A DNA stretch of 46,753 nucleotides from Alcanivorax sp. Its GTDB lineage: Bacteria > Pseudomonadota > Gammaproteobacteria > Pseudomonadales > Alcanivoracaceae. The notes beneath the pieces are model-generated. The model ran no database searches, was not told the origin of the DNA, and saw only the letters and a program-made list of their open reading frames with translations. The stretch lies in the NCBI GenBank assembly GCA_022565695.1, contig JAIUME010000007.1:1-46753 (forward strand). Reading direction: 5' to 3'. This document shows, in pieces, positions 35,695 through 44,356 of this stretch (position 1 is its first letter; every line of letters starts with the position of its first letter). The position numbers and the translations under genes are program-made.

Positions 35695-36789
35695 TTAGAC
35701 GTCGGGCGTCATCTGCCGGGTGATCTGTTCCGCCAATTGCTCAGTGAGCGCCGCATCACGCGGCGGCGTGTTCAGCCACTGCTCCAGTTGAGGGGATGCC
35801 AGCGCCGCCAACGCATCAATGTGGTCCGGTGCCGCATTCAGCGCGGCGATATACTCGTACCGCTCGCCGCCACTCTCCATGAAGTATTCCCGGTTTTCCT
35901 CACCGATTTCCTCAATGGTTTCCAGACAGTCTGCGGCAAAGCCGGGACAGAATACCTGTACCGATTTGACGCCCTGGGCGGGCAGGCTTTTCAGTGTTTC
36001 ATCGGTGTAGGGTTTGAGCCATTCCTCACGCCCGAAACGGGACTGGAAGCTGGTCATGTATTCGTCGCTGGAGAGCTGTAGCGCCTGCGCCAGCAGCCGC
36101 GAGGTCTTGTGGCACTCGCAGTGATAGGGGTCGCCGTTGAGCAGGTAGCGCTTGGGGATGCCGTGGTAGGAAAACATCAGCTTGTCAGCGCGGCCGTGTT
36201 CGGCCCAGTGCTGGCGGATACGCGCCGCCATGGCGTCGATGTACGGCGGGAAATCCGGATAATGACTGATGAAATGCAGGTCCGGCAGCCAGCGCCGCCG
36301 CTGGAAATCCGCCGATACGGCATCAAAGGTCGAGCCATTGGTGGACGCAGAATACTGCGGGTACAGCGGCAGCACGATCAGCTGGCGCACGCCGGCATCC
36401 TGCATGCGATCCAGGGCTGACGGGATGGAGGGGTTGCCGTAACGCATGGCAAATTCCACCACCACCCGCTCGCCGTAGCGTTGTGTCAGCGCGGCGCGCA
36501 ACGCGTCGCACTGGTCGCTGGTATGGAACAGCAGGGGCGAGCCCCGTTCGGTCCATACCGTGCGGTAGGCCGCCGCAGACCGGCGCGGGCGAATGTTGAG
36601 AATCACCAGATTCAGGATCAGCCACCAGATCGGGCGCGGCACTTCCACCACGCGGGGATCGGACAGAAATTCTTTCAGGTAGCGGCGCAGGGCCTTGGGC
36701 GTGGCGGCATCCGGAGTGCCCAGATTGGTGATCAGCACACCAATGCGATCGGGTTGCGCGTGTCGGAACTGCTCTGCGCTTTTAAACAT
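35695..36789 (-). CDS. hemH: Ferrochelatase
   Basis: A 364-residue enzyme that inserts iron into protoporphyrin IX, the last step of haem synthesis. Its landmarks are VLITNLGTPDAAT at the N-terminus, LPLYPQYSASTNGS, the active-site histidine in FSYHGIPKRYLLNGDPYHCECHKT, and FCPGFAADCLETIEEI with the conserved glutamates. It is convergent with the hemCDXY operon; there is no obvious terminator in the four-base gap, so the two transcripts probably overlap. Confidence 0.97.
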   Translation of the reverse strand: MFKSAEQFRHAQPDRIGVLITNLGTPDAATPKALRRYLKEFLSDPRVVEVPRPIWWLILNLVILNIRPRRSAAAYRTVWTERGSPLLFHTSDQCDALRAALTQRYGERVVVEFAMRYGNPSIPSALDRMQDAGVRQLIVLPLYPQYSASTNGSTFDAVSADFQRRRWLPDLHFISHYPDFPPYIDAMAARIRQHWAEHGRADKLMFSYHGIPKRYLLNGDPYHCECHKTSRLLAQALQLSSDEYMTSFQSRFGREEWLKPYTDETLKSLPAQGVKSVQVFCPGFAADCLETIEEIGEENREYFMESGGERYEYIAALNAAPDHIDALAALASPQLEQWLNTPPRDAALTEQLAEQITRQMTPDV

Positions 36790-36827
36790 GTCTGGGCCTT
36801 TTTTGCTGGCGGTATGGCTATCGGTAG

Positions 36828-37829
36828 TTACTGCCGGGGTGCGTAGTCAAACACATCCGAATGAATATTGGCCGCGGGCACGCCGGCGGCAAGCAGCGCA
36901 TCGAACACCGCCCAGGCCATCACCGGGGAGCCGCCGACATGGCATTCAGCCCCGGCGGGATCAGTCATGTCGGCCAGCGCAGCCTCGTGCACCAGGCCGG
37001 TCCGATAGCGAGTGTCGGCGGTGTCCGACAGTACCGGAACGTAATGCACTTGCCCGGCGCTGGCCCAGGCTTCTGCCAGTTCGGGCAAATAAATGTCGGC
37101 TTCGGTGCGCGCGCCCCAGTAAAGGTAGATGGCGTGGGGAAAACGGCGCGTCAACAGATGCTCGATCATGGCCTTGGCGGGCGCAAAACCGGTCGAACCA
37201 CAGATGAACCAGACGGGGCCATCGGGCAGGGTGTCACTGATCCAGCGCTCGCCGCCGGGCAGTCGCGTACGCACCACAGGGTTGTCGCGCAGGTGCTGCA
37301 TGACCTCCAGGGATGACGGGTTGTCGGCGGTGTGTCGCACATGCAGTTCGAGGTCGCGGCCATCGCCACTGCGGGCATTGGCGATGGAGAAGGCTGACGG
37401 CCCCTGGGGTAACAGCAATTCGAGATACTGGCCCGCATACCACTGCACGGCCTTGCCAGCGGGCAGCTTCAGAATCACGCGGCTGACATCATGGTTCAGC
37501 GGGGTGATATCGGTGATCTGGCAGGCGGCTTCTATGACCGGGAGCTGGCCCGGGGCGGTGATGTCCGGCACATTGATCTCGCAAGGTTCCTGAGCGTGAG
37601 CGACGCAGTATAGCACTTGTGCTGCGGCCGCTTCGCCCGCTTGAATTGTGCGCCCATTGCGCAATGTCACGCTGCCGGCCAGGAGTGAGCCCTGGCAGCG
37701 CAGACAGTTGCCGTTGCGGCAGGCGCTGGGAAAGCCGAAGCCGGCGCGCAGGCCGGCTTCGAGCAGGGATTCCGTGCTGTCGGCGCTGTAGCCGCCGCAG
37801 CCGGATACCGTGATGTAGTGCTGTGTCAT
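36828..37829 (-). CDS. 2Fe-2S ferredoxin / flavin oxidoreductase fusion
   Basis: A 333-residue protein with an N-terminal plant-type ferredoxin domain (Cys37, Cys42, Cys45 and Cys75, the C-x4-C-x2-C and distant C pattern) followed by an FAD-binding domain and an NAD(P)H-binding domain (WFICGSTGFAPAKAMIEHLL, YLYWGARTEADIYLPEL). It should move electrons from NAD(P)H through flavin and the cluster to an unknown acceptor, like reductases of oxygenases or of CDP-sugar synthesis. ATG 37829 overlaps the stop of the MAPEG gene by four bases. It is the last gene of this leftward group. Confidence 0.9.
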   Translation of the reverse strand: MTQHYITVSGCGGYSADSTESLLEAGLRAGFGFPSACRNGNCLRCQGSLLAGSVTLRNGRTIQAGEAAAAQVLYCVAHAQEPCEINVPDITAPGQLPVIEAACQITDITPLNHDVSRVILKLPAGKAVQWYAGQYLELLLPQGPSAFSIANARSGDGRDLELHVRHTADNPSSLEVMQHLRDNPVVRTRLPGGERWISDTLPDGPVWFICGSTGFAPAKAMIEHLLTRRFPHAIYLYWGARTEADIYLPELAEAWASAGQVHYVPVLSDTADTRYRTGLVHEAALADMTDPAGAECHVGGSPVMAWAVFDALLAAGVPAANIHSDVFDYAPRQ

Positions 37830-38209
37830 GCGCTCATAATGAACAGTGACGCGATGATGGCCATGCCGGCAAACCACACCAGTGAGCGCAACGTAGCCCA
37901 GTCGGCGATATAGCAAACGCCGAACAGCACGCGGCTGATCACGAAGGCAATGGCCAGGGTGTCCAGGGTGCCCTGGCCGATGCTGCCGATCACTGAGGCG
38001 ACAATCACGGCAGCCAGAAATGCCGGGGTGACTTCAAAGCTGTTCTGCTGTGCCCAGTGCGCACGTTTGCGGGCGCCGTTGAGGGCATCCAGAAATTCCC
38101 GGGGATTATGGTTCTGTTTCGGGCCAAAGCCGCCCTGGAACTTGGCGAACCCAGTGAACAGATAGGGCAAGAAAATGGCAACGAGCATGCACCAATATGC
38201 GGTGGTCAT
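37826..38209 (-). CDS. MAPEG-family membrane protein
   Basis: A 127-residue inner-membrane protein with about four hydrophobic segments. The pattern PREFLDALNGARKRAHWAQQNSFEVTPAF is the MAPEG hallmark (R-A-x2-A-x-x-N-x-x-E). Eukaryotic members are glutathione transferases and leukotriene enzymes, while the role of most bacterial ones is unknown. It overlaps both neighbours by four bases, the tandem DsbA-like gene upstream and the reductase downstream, so all three are likely made together. Confidence 0.88.
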   Translation of the reverse strand: MTTAYWCMLVAIFLPYLFTGFAKFQGGFGPKQNHNPREFLDALNGARKRAHWAQQNSFEVTPAFLAAVIVASVIGSIGQGTLDTLAIAFVISRVLFGVCYIADWATLRSLVWFAGMAIIASLFIMSA

Positions 38210-39564
38210 GGGCTTTCCTCTTTGTTGTTGGATTCAGTAGGGTCAGGTTTGATATCGAGCAAATGTTGTTCGACCAGGCCGAGGCGATCCTGGCCCCAAT
38301 AGAGAGTGCCATCCAGCACGAGCGTTGGCACGCCCCAACTGCCGCCCGCCACCATTTCGTCCCGATTGGACGTGGCCCGCGCGATCCATTCCTTGTCGTC
38401 CAGCCAGCGGCGGGCCCGATTCCAGTCCAGCCCGGCCTGTTCGCACAGCGCCTGCAAACCCGCGTCGCTGGCCGGATTGGTGCCCTCGCTCCAGATGCCG
38501 CTGGCGGCGGCGCGCAGCCAGTCGCGCAGCTTGCCTTCCTTCTCGGCGAACGGCCACAGCGCCATGCAACGCTCCACGCCTGCGCCCACCGGATCACAGA
38601 TCTTGCCGAAGGGCACGCCATGGAGGCGCGCCTCCCGCGCTGCGTCGTGGAGAATATAAAAGCGCTTGGCGCGTGGCACGCTCAGGCCGCGCATCACCAT
38701 GGGCAGCACCGGGCGCACGTCCAGCGTCAGGCCATAGTGGTCCACCAGACGAAAGACCCGTGGCAGTGCCAGCCAGGAGTAGGGGCTGCGAAACGAAAAA
38801 TAGAGTGTCAGCGTCTCGCCCGCCGCATCGGGATTGGCGGCCGGGAGCTGCAGGTTCTTGGCGCGCCCGTAAGGGTGCGGCCAGTGGGCCGGGCCGGTGC
38901 TGTGGCCGTGCTGGTCCAGATCATCAAGCCGTCGCGCCAGGTGATCCAGACGGTCAATGCCCCAGTACCATTCGCCGCCGTAGTGCAGCGTGCCGGTGAG
39001 GTAGTGCCCCTCGCGCAGGAACTGATCGCGCCGTGCCTCCATGGCCATCCGGGTCTGATCCTCCGGCATGGGGCTGCTGTCAGCGGCCAGTGCGGTGAGG
39101 GCGTCGTCGTTGCCAGCGGACCATAAGGCCCGGCTGACGGTCATGGCCAGGGACATGAACGCGGGGTCCTGCTCATGGCGCAGCAGAATGCGGGTGGCCA
39201 GCTGTACCCGGTCGTGGGACGGGATCTGCCAGGTATCCGGAAACTCCAGATGACAGAAGGCGGCCAGTGCGATGGCATCCCGGCGGCCCAGGTCGGCTAA
39301 CAGCTCCGGTTCCGGATACATCTCCTGATCCAGATACTGCATCACACGCGGTTGAATCTGCAGGCCGAAATGCGCGCTGAAGGCGGGCAACAGCTGCAGC
39401 AACAACACGGAATAGGGGTCATCAGCACGGAAGTAGAACACCGCGCGGTGGGGGCGCCTGGCGAGGCGCCGACGCAGTTCCTGCGTGCGGCGCTGCCAGT
39501 CTTGTCGGCCGGGGCTGGTGAGAAACGCGGCCAGCCGCGGCATCAGGGCGTGCTTGAGACTCAT
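38206..39564 (-). CDS. Tandem DsbA/GST-kappa-like protein
   Basis: A 452-residue cytosolic protein with two thioredoxin-fold domains of the DsbA / 2-hydroxychromene-2-carboxylate isomerase type. The first (about 38-215) begins VFYFRADDPYSVLLLQLLP. The second (about 252-440) begins LYFSFRSPYSWLALPRVF and ends GSWGVPTLVLDGTLYWGQDRL. Neither has a C-x-x-C pair; the second has the serine typical of glutathione-using isomerases and kappa-class transferases. It overlaps the MAPEG gene by four bases and lies 28 bases after ilvD. Its substrate is unknown. Confidence 0.82.
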   Translation of the reverse strand: MSLKHALMPRLAAFLTSPGRQDWQRRTQELRRRLARRPHRAVFYFRADDPYSVLLLQLLPAFSAHFGLQIQPRVMQYLDQEMYPEPELLADLGRRDAIALAAFCHLEFPDTWQIPSHDRVQLATRILLRHEQDPAFMSLAMTVSRALWSAGNDDALTALAADSSPMPEDQTRMAMEARRDQFLREGHYLTGTLHYGGEWYWGIDRLDHLARRLDDLDQHGHSTGPAHWPHPYGRAKNLQLPAANPDAAGETLTLYFSFRSPYSWLALPRVFRLVDHYGLTLDVRPVLPMVMRGLSVPRAKRFYILHDAAREARLHGVPFGKICDPVGAGVERCMALWPFAEKEGKLRDWLRAAASGIWSEGTNPASDAGLQALCEQAGLDWNRARRWLDDKEWIARATSNRDEMVAGGSWGVPTLVLDGTLYWGQDRLGLVEQHLLDIKPDPTESNNKEESP

Positions 39565-39592
39565 GGGCTGCCCCGTGCTGATGAGTGGAGGA

Positions 39593-41269
39593 TCAGAGTT
39601 TGTCGGTCACCGCGCCCTCGGAAGCGGAGGACACCGTGGCAGCATACTTGGCCAGCACGCCACGGGTATAGGTGCGTGCCGGTGCCTGCCAGCGAGCCCG
39701 GCGCTGTGCCAGCTCGGCATCGTCCACCGCCAGTATCAGCTCCCGGGTTTCGGCGTCGATGATGATGCCATCGCCGTTTTCCACCAGTGCCAGCGGCCCG
39801 CCGTCTTGTGCCTCCGGTGAAATATGCCCGACCACAAAGCCGTGGGAGCCGCCGGAGAAGCGGCCATCGGTAATCAATGCCACATCCTGGCCGAGGCCTT
39901 TGCCCATAACGGCGGAGGTCGGCGAGAGCATTTCGCGCATGCCGGGGCCGCCTTTCGGGCCTTCGTAACGGATCACGATGACATCACCGGCGACGACTTC
40001 GCCATCCAGAATGCCACGCAGTGCCGACTCTTCACCATGGTAGACCCGTGCCTTGCCTTCAAAGCGCAGGCCTTCCTTGCCGGTGATTTTCGCCACCGCG
40101 CCATCCGGCGCCAGATTGCCGCCCAGCACCACCAGGTGGGAGTCCTTCTTCACCGGCTTGTCGAATGGCATGATGATGTCCTGATCCGCCGGATAGTCCT
40201 GCACGTTGGCCAGGTTCTCGGCCAGGGTCTTGCCGGTGACGGTGAGCACGTCGCCGTGCAGCATGCCGGCATCCAGCATGCGCTTCATCAGTGGCTGGAT
40301 GCCGCCGATGGCCACCAGCTCACTCATCATGTATTTGCCCGACGGACGCACATCGGCCAGCACCGGGGTGACCTCGCCCAGGCGAACGAAATCTTCCAGC
40401 GTCAGTTCCACACCCACCGCATGTGCCATGGCCAGAAAATGCAGCACGGCATTGGTGGAGCCGCCCAGCGCGATGACCACGCGGATGGCATTCTCGAACG
40501 CCTCGCGGGTCATGATGTCGCGGGGTTTGATATCCCGGCGCAGCAGTTCCATCACGGCTTCGCCCGCCCGCAGGCAGTCGTCCTGCTTCTCGCTGGAGAT
40601 GGCGTTCTGCGCGGATGAGCCCGGCAGGGACATGCCCAGCGCCTCAATGGCACTGGCCATGGTGTTGGCGGTGTACATGCCGCCGCAGGAACCGGGGCCG
40701 GGGATGGCGACTTCCTCGATCTGCTTCACTTCGATCGGGGTCAGCTCACCACGGGCATGCATGCCCACCGCCTCGAACACGGAAATGATGTCGGTGTGGC
40801 CGTCGCCCGGCTTGATGGTGCCGCCATAAACAAACACCGAAGGCCGGTTCAGGCGCGCCATGCCGATGATGCAGCCGGGCATGTTCTTGTCGCAGCCACC
40901 GATGGTGATCAGGCCGTCGAAGCCTTCGCAGCCGGCGACCACTTCAATGGAGTCAGCGATCACTTCGCGGGAGACCAGCGAGTACTTCATGCCCTCGGTG
41001 CCGTTGGAGATGCCGTCCGAGACCGTGATGGTGTTGAAGATCACGCCCTTGCCGCCCGCCTCGTTGGCGCCGCGCTCGGCGACTTCCGCAAGCTGGTTGA
41101 TGTGCATGTTGCACGGTGTGACATTGGCCCAGGTGGAGGCAATCCCGATCTGTGGCTTCTTGAAATCCTCATCGGTAAAGCCCACGGCGCGCAGCATGGC
41201 GCGCCCCGGCGCACGCTCGATGCCATCGACCATCTTCGAGGAATACTTGCGGGTGTTGTCGTCAGTCAT
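39593..41269 (-). CDS. ilvD: Dihydroxy-acid dehydratase
   Basis: A 558-residue iron-sulfur enzyme that dehydrates dihydroxy acids in isoleucine and valine synthesis. The cluster-binding cysteines are in TPCNMHINQL, IGGCDKNMPGC and the GPGSCGGMYTANT segment. The length and the ending are normal for the shorter (about 560-residue) form. The stop of argA on the same strand is 28 bases upstream, so ilvD may be cotranscribed with it. Confidence 0.97.
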   Translation of the reverse strand: MTDDNTRKYSSKMVDGIERAPGRAMLRAVGFTDEDFKKPQIGIASTWANVTPCNMHINQLAEVAERGANEAGGKGVIFNTITVSDGISNGTEGMKYSLVSREVIADSIEVVAGCEGFDGLITIGGCDKNMPGCIIGMARLNRPSVFVYGGTIKPGDGHTDIISVFEAVGMHARGELTPIEVKQIEEVAIPGPGSCGGMYTANTMASAIEALGMSLPGSSAQNAISSEKQDDCLRAGEAVMELLRRDIKPRDIMTREAFENAIRVVIALGGSTNAVLHFLAMAHAVGVELTLEDFVRLGEVTPVLADVRPSGKYMMSELVAIGGIQPLMKRMLDAGMLHGDVLTVTGKTLAENLANVQDYPADQDIIMPFDKPVKKDSHLVVLGGNLAPDGAVAKITGKEGLRFEGKARVYHGEESALRGILDGEVVAGDVIVIRYEGPKGGPGMREMLSPTSAVMGKGLGQDVALITDGRFSGGSHGFVVGHISPEAQDGGPLALVENGDGIIIDAETRELILAVDDAELAQRRARWQAPARTYTRGVLAKYAATVSSASEGAVTDKL

Positions 41270-41297
41270 GAAAAATCACCTGGTCTTTTAGTGTGTG

Positions 41298-42647
41298 TCA
41301 AAGCTGTTTGCGAAACACTTTTGATTTGCGTTGATAGTTGTACAGGCTCTTGCGCTCGCCGGGCAGATCATCCACGGACACCGGCTCGAAGCCCTGTTCC
41401 CGGAACCAGTGCGCGGTCTGCGTGGAGAGCACATAAATGGCGGTCAGCCCCTGGGTTCTGGCGCGCCGTTCCACATAGGCCATCAGCTTCTTGCCGCGCT
41501 GGGCGCTGCGATAATCCGTGTGCACGGCAACACAGGCCAGCTCGGCCGACTGGCCATCCTCGAACGGATACAGCGCCGCGCAGCCGATGACCATGCCATC
41601 ACGCTCGATAATGGTGAAGCGCTTGATCTCGGCTTCCAGCAATTCCCGCGAGCGCCGCACCAGAATGCCGGCTTCTTCCAACGGCGCGATCAGCTCCAGA
41701 ATGCCACCCACGTCTTCTATATAGGCGCCGCGGATGTTCTCGTAGTTCTCCCGCGTCACCAGCGTGCCGCAGCCATCCCGGGTGAACAGCTCCCGCAACA
41801 GCGCGCCATCTTCCCGGAAGTTCACCAGATGCGCCCGCGCCACCCCGTTGCTGGCGGCGTGGCAGGCCGCCGTGAGCTGCCGCTCGGTATTGGGGTTGGT
41901 GATCACTTCCCTGGCCAGCAACTGCCCGGCCTCCTGGGGCGAAATCTCCCGCACCAGCTTGCCCTCGGCATCCTGCACGCCGGTATCTTCGCCCAGATAG
42001 ATGATCTTGTCCGCCTTCAGCGCAATGGCAGCGGTGGAGGCCACCTCCTCGGAATTCATATTGAACAGCTCGCCCGTGGGCGAGCAGCCGATGGGGGACA
42101 GCAGCACGACATTGCCGACGTCCAGCTGCCGCTGGATCGCCTCGACCTGGACCCGGCGTACCTCGCCGGTGTGCTGGTAATCGAACCCGTCACGCACCCC
42201 CACCGGCTTGGCGATGATGAAGTTGCCGGACACCACCTGGATGCTGGCGTTATGCATGGGCGAATTGGCCAGCCCGATGGAGAACAGCCCCTCGACCCGC
42301 AGCCGCACCGCACCCACGGCATCCAGCGCACACTCCAGCGCCGCACTGTCGGTAATGCGGGTATGCCGCTCGAAACGAGAATCAATACCCCGCGCCGCCA
42401 GCCGCGCACTGATCTGCGGCCGCGCGCCATGCACCACCACCAGCCGGATGCCCAGGCTGTTGAGCAGCGCCAGGTCATGGATGATGTGGTCAAAGCCCGC
42501 TTCTTCCACGGCCTCGCCAGAGATCATCACCACGAAGGTGCGCCCACGGTGGGCGTTGATATAGGGCGACGAGTTACGGAACCAGGTTACGTGGTCCTGG
42601 GGTGCCGTGGAGAGCGTCGTGGTATTGCCCGAGGTCTGTTGCGTCAT
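41298..42647 (-). CDS. argA: N-acetylglutamate synthase
   Basis: A 449-residue enzyme that acetylates glutamate with acetyl-CoA, the first step of arginine synthesis. An N-terminal amino-acid-kinase-like domain (WFRNSSPYINAHRGRTFVVMISGEAV, VVVHGARPQI) binds arginine as feedback inhibitor, and a C-terminal GNAT domain (about 300-449, with DYRSAQRGKKLMAYVERRA) holds the catalyst. I choose ATG 42647, giving a slightly longer head than usual; the frame is open to TTG 42683. Confidence 0.95.
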   Translation of the reverse strand: MTQQTSGNTTTLSTAPQDHVTWFRNSSPYINAHRGRTFVVMISGEAVEEAGFDHIIHDLALLNSLGIRLVVVHGARPQISARLAARGIDSRFERHTRITDSAALECALDAVGAVRLRVEGLFSIGLANSPMHNASIQVVSGNFIIAKPVGVRDGFDYQHTGEVRRVQVEAIQRQLDVGNVVLLSPIGCSPTGELFNMNSEEVASTAAIALKADKIIYLGEDTGVQDAEGKLVREISPQEAGQLLAREVITNPNTERQLTAACHAASNGVARAHLVNFREDGALLRELFTRDGCGTLVTRENYENIRGAYIEDVGGILELIAPLEEAGILVRRSRELLEAEIKRFTIIERDGMVIGCAALYPFEDGQSAELACVAVHTDYRSAQRGKKLMAYVERRARTQGLTAIYVLSTQTAHWFREQGFEPVSVDDLPGERKSLYNYQRKSKVFRKQL

Positions 42648-42784
42648 GCCTGTTGCGTCCGGGTCGGGGTTGGAGAAGCTCAAAGCCAGAAGTATAGGGG
42701 ACAGACAGGCGGGGGGCTATCGGGCGCCGGAGCTATGCGGTAACCAGCTGAGGCTATTGTGAGGGTACTGGTTCGGACGGATAG

Positions 42785-42800
42785 CCTGTAATATGACAGG
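42785..42800 (+). promoter_or_regulatory. Possible operator of the second toxin-antitoxin pair
   Basis: CCTGT (42785-42789) and ACAGG (42796-42800) form an inverted repeat around AATATG, 15 bases before the antitoxin start. TAATAT inside could be a -10; no good -35 is seen. Confidence 0.4.
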
Positions 42801-42815
42801 TCTGGAGGTGCCGCC

Positions 42816-43001
42816 ATGCAATCACCAACGCTGAAGCAAGAAGCCCTGGAATCACTGCAGCAGCTGCCCGACGATGCCGACATCGACGAGATCATGTACC
42901 GTCTCTATGTCGTTGACAAAATTCGCAAGAGCCGCGATGCCATTGAGCAGGGCAGTGTCATCAGTCAGGAGGACCTCAAGCGCGAGATTGATCAGTGGTG
43001 A
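42816..43001 (+). CDS. Small antitoxin of a ParE-type pair
   Basis: A 61-residue acidic protein. The pattern DEIMYRLYVVDKIRKSRDAIEQG followed by SQEDLKREIDQW is that of small antitoxins encoded before ParE/RelE toxins; it has no clear DNA-binding domain of its own. GGAGG lies seven bases before ATG 42816. Its TGA stop overlaps the toxin start, so expression is coupled. It begins 168 bases after the divergent argA start. Confidence 0.85.
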   Translation: MQSPTLKQEALESLQQLPDDADIDEIMYRLYVVDKIRKSRDAIEQGSVISQEDLKREIDQW

Positions 43002-43294
43002 TCGTCTGGTCAGCGCCAGCACGGCAGGACTTGCGCCTTATCCACCAGTATATCGCCCATGACTCCAGGCGCTACGCGGCCCGCGTAGTGCAGGATATCA
43101 CCGAGAAGGTTGATATCCTTCTGGGGGCGCCCCGTCTCGGCCGAATGGTGCCTGAAATCGGTGAAGATGCCGTTCGGGAGATCGGCATGTATTCCTACAG
43201 AATCATGTACGAACTGATCGCCGATACCATTTATATTCATGCCATCGTTCATAAACGGCGGCGTTTCCAGCCAGCAGGGTTACAAAGGCCCTGA
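42998..43294 (+). CDS. ParE/RelE-family toxin
   Basis: A 98-residue toxin of the ParE/RelE fold. It has VWSAPARQDLRLIHQYIAHDS at the N-terminus, a central helix, the GRMVPEIGEDAVREI segment and YRIMYELIADTIYIHAIVHKRRRF. GTG 42998 or GTG 42995 can serve as start; both overlap the antitoxin stop. The target may be gyrase, as for other ParE proteins, or RNA. The frame is intact. Confidence 0.87.
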   Translation: MIVWSAPARQDLRLIHQYIAHDSRRYAARVVQDITEKVDILLGAPRLGRMVPEIGEDAVREIGMYSYRIMYELIADTIYIHAIVHKRRRFQPAGLQRP

Positions 43295-43337
43295 ATTCGG
43301 AACGTCGCGCTTGTTGTCGGCTTCTTCCTCCCTGGCT

Positions 43338-43367
43338 GTGTGAAATGTGAGACCTGACCCCTGAATA
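43338..43367. repeat. REP-like repeat, copy 1 (half element)
   Basis: A single arm of the repeat family that recurs at 44144-44193 and 44234-44277. It contains the words GTGAGACCTGACCCC and TGAAATG, and lies between the second toxin gene and the 3' end of the low-GC gene. Confidence 0.7.
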
Positions 43368-43371
43368 TCTT

Positions 43372-44046
43372 TCATTGTTTCATGACTCCTATTTTTTTAT
43401 TTTTAAAAATACCATCTATTCGGGAAACAGACTTTGGAATTAACCCGCGCAAGTCATAGTAGCGCCAGTAAAAATCGTCAACTCCCCTTATCAGTGAGGC
43501 TGGAATTGAAAGTAATAAAATCACAAAAATGAAAATATAATATAGAGATCTAAACCATTTCGAGAAAGTGATCGAGTGAAAATGAAGTAAACTCCAGGAT
43601 ACCAGGTGCCCAAGGCATGAGGCCATTGAAAGATATAAAACTTTCTTCGCGCTATTTCTTTTGCCAGACCGTGGCGGCATGCAAATGGATTTTGAGTAAA
43701 GGTATGCAATAATGGAGTCTCTTTTTATCATTAAATCAATGTCTTTCAAAAATTCATTGTCCTTGGCCTGAATCAAGCCGCTCTCGATAAAAACCTCCTT
43801 TACAAAAGAGAGGGTTTCGAGGCTCTGTTGCCAAATGGCTTTCTTCGCAAGACAGTGATAAATGTCCTCTGCAGGCATTTTCTCTGCGTTCTCTATTATA
43901 TAGATGGCCATGACTATAACTGCATGCATAGGTGCAGTACGCTCTACGACATGGCCAAAAAGCTCACGTTCTTGTATGTCATGTTTCACCATGCATGTGT
44001 GGAGAACGGAGCTGGATGTCGTCAAAGAAATCAGCTGCTTATGCAT
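43372..44046 (-). CDS. Hypothetical low-GC membrane protein
   Basis: A 224-residue protein I do not recognise. A charged and helical N-terminal part (to about 130) precedes two hydrophobic stretches, about 136-154 and 168-187, the second being a clear membrane segment; the tail is basic. Base composition is strongly AT-rich compared with the chromosome, as for a recently acquired gene. It has REP-like repeats on both sides. The N-terminal region (HGHVVERTAP-like) gives no family match that I know. The ATG start at 44046 lacks a strong ribosome binding site. Confidence 0.6.
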   Translation of the reverse strand: MHKQLISLTTSSSVLHTCMVKHDIQERELFGHVVERTAPMHAVIVMAIYIIENAEKMPAEDIYHCLAKKAIWQQSLETLSFVKEVFIESGLIQAKDNEFLKDIDLMIKRDSIIAYLYSKSICMPPRSGKRNSAKKVLYLSMASCLGHLVSWSLLHFHSITFSKWFRSLYYIFIFVILLLSIPASLIRGVDDFYWRYYDLRGLIPKSVSRIDGIFKNKKIGVMKQ

Positions 44047-44143
44047 AGACTATCTATGTCTCCTTGGTACATGCTGTTCAGCCCGTTGTTTATGATGCCC
44101 GCCTGGCACATCTGATCTTCTTCCGATGCTGCTTAAATAAAGC

Positions 44144-44193
44144 GGGTCAGGTCTCACATTTCGCAGTCTTGGGTGAAATGGAAGACCTGACCC
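44144..44193. repeat. REP-like palindromic repeat, copy 2
   Basis: An imperfect palindrome: GGGTCAGGTCT plus CATTTC on the left arm (44144-44164) and GAAATG plus AGACCTGACCC on the right arm (44173-44193), with an 8-base gap. The left arm is the reverse complement of copy 1. Confidence 0.8.
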
Positions 44194-44233
44194 CAGAATG
44201 CACATAAGCACGCCGCGATTTATATAGTTGGGA

Positions 44234-44277
44234 GGGGCACATTTCACAGCTCTTGGTGAAATGCGACACCTGTCCCC
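44234..44277. repeat. REP-like palindromic repeat, copy 3
   Basis: CATTTCAC and GTGAAATG pair around AGCTCTTG. The outer parts GGGGCA and CACCTGTCCCC diverge from copy 2 but keep the same plan and spacing, including the CTTGG in the loop. Confidence 0.7.
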
Positions 44278-44356
44278 ATAGGTACCCTTCATGACCCGTT
44301 AAGATTATACTGATTTTTGAAAAGATCATAAACCTGCGAGTTTCGAGAGGCCTTGA

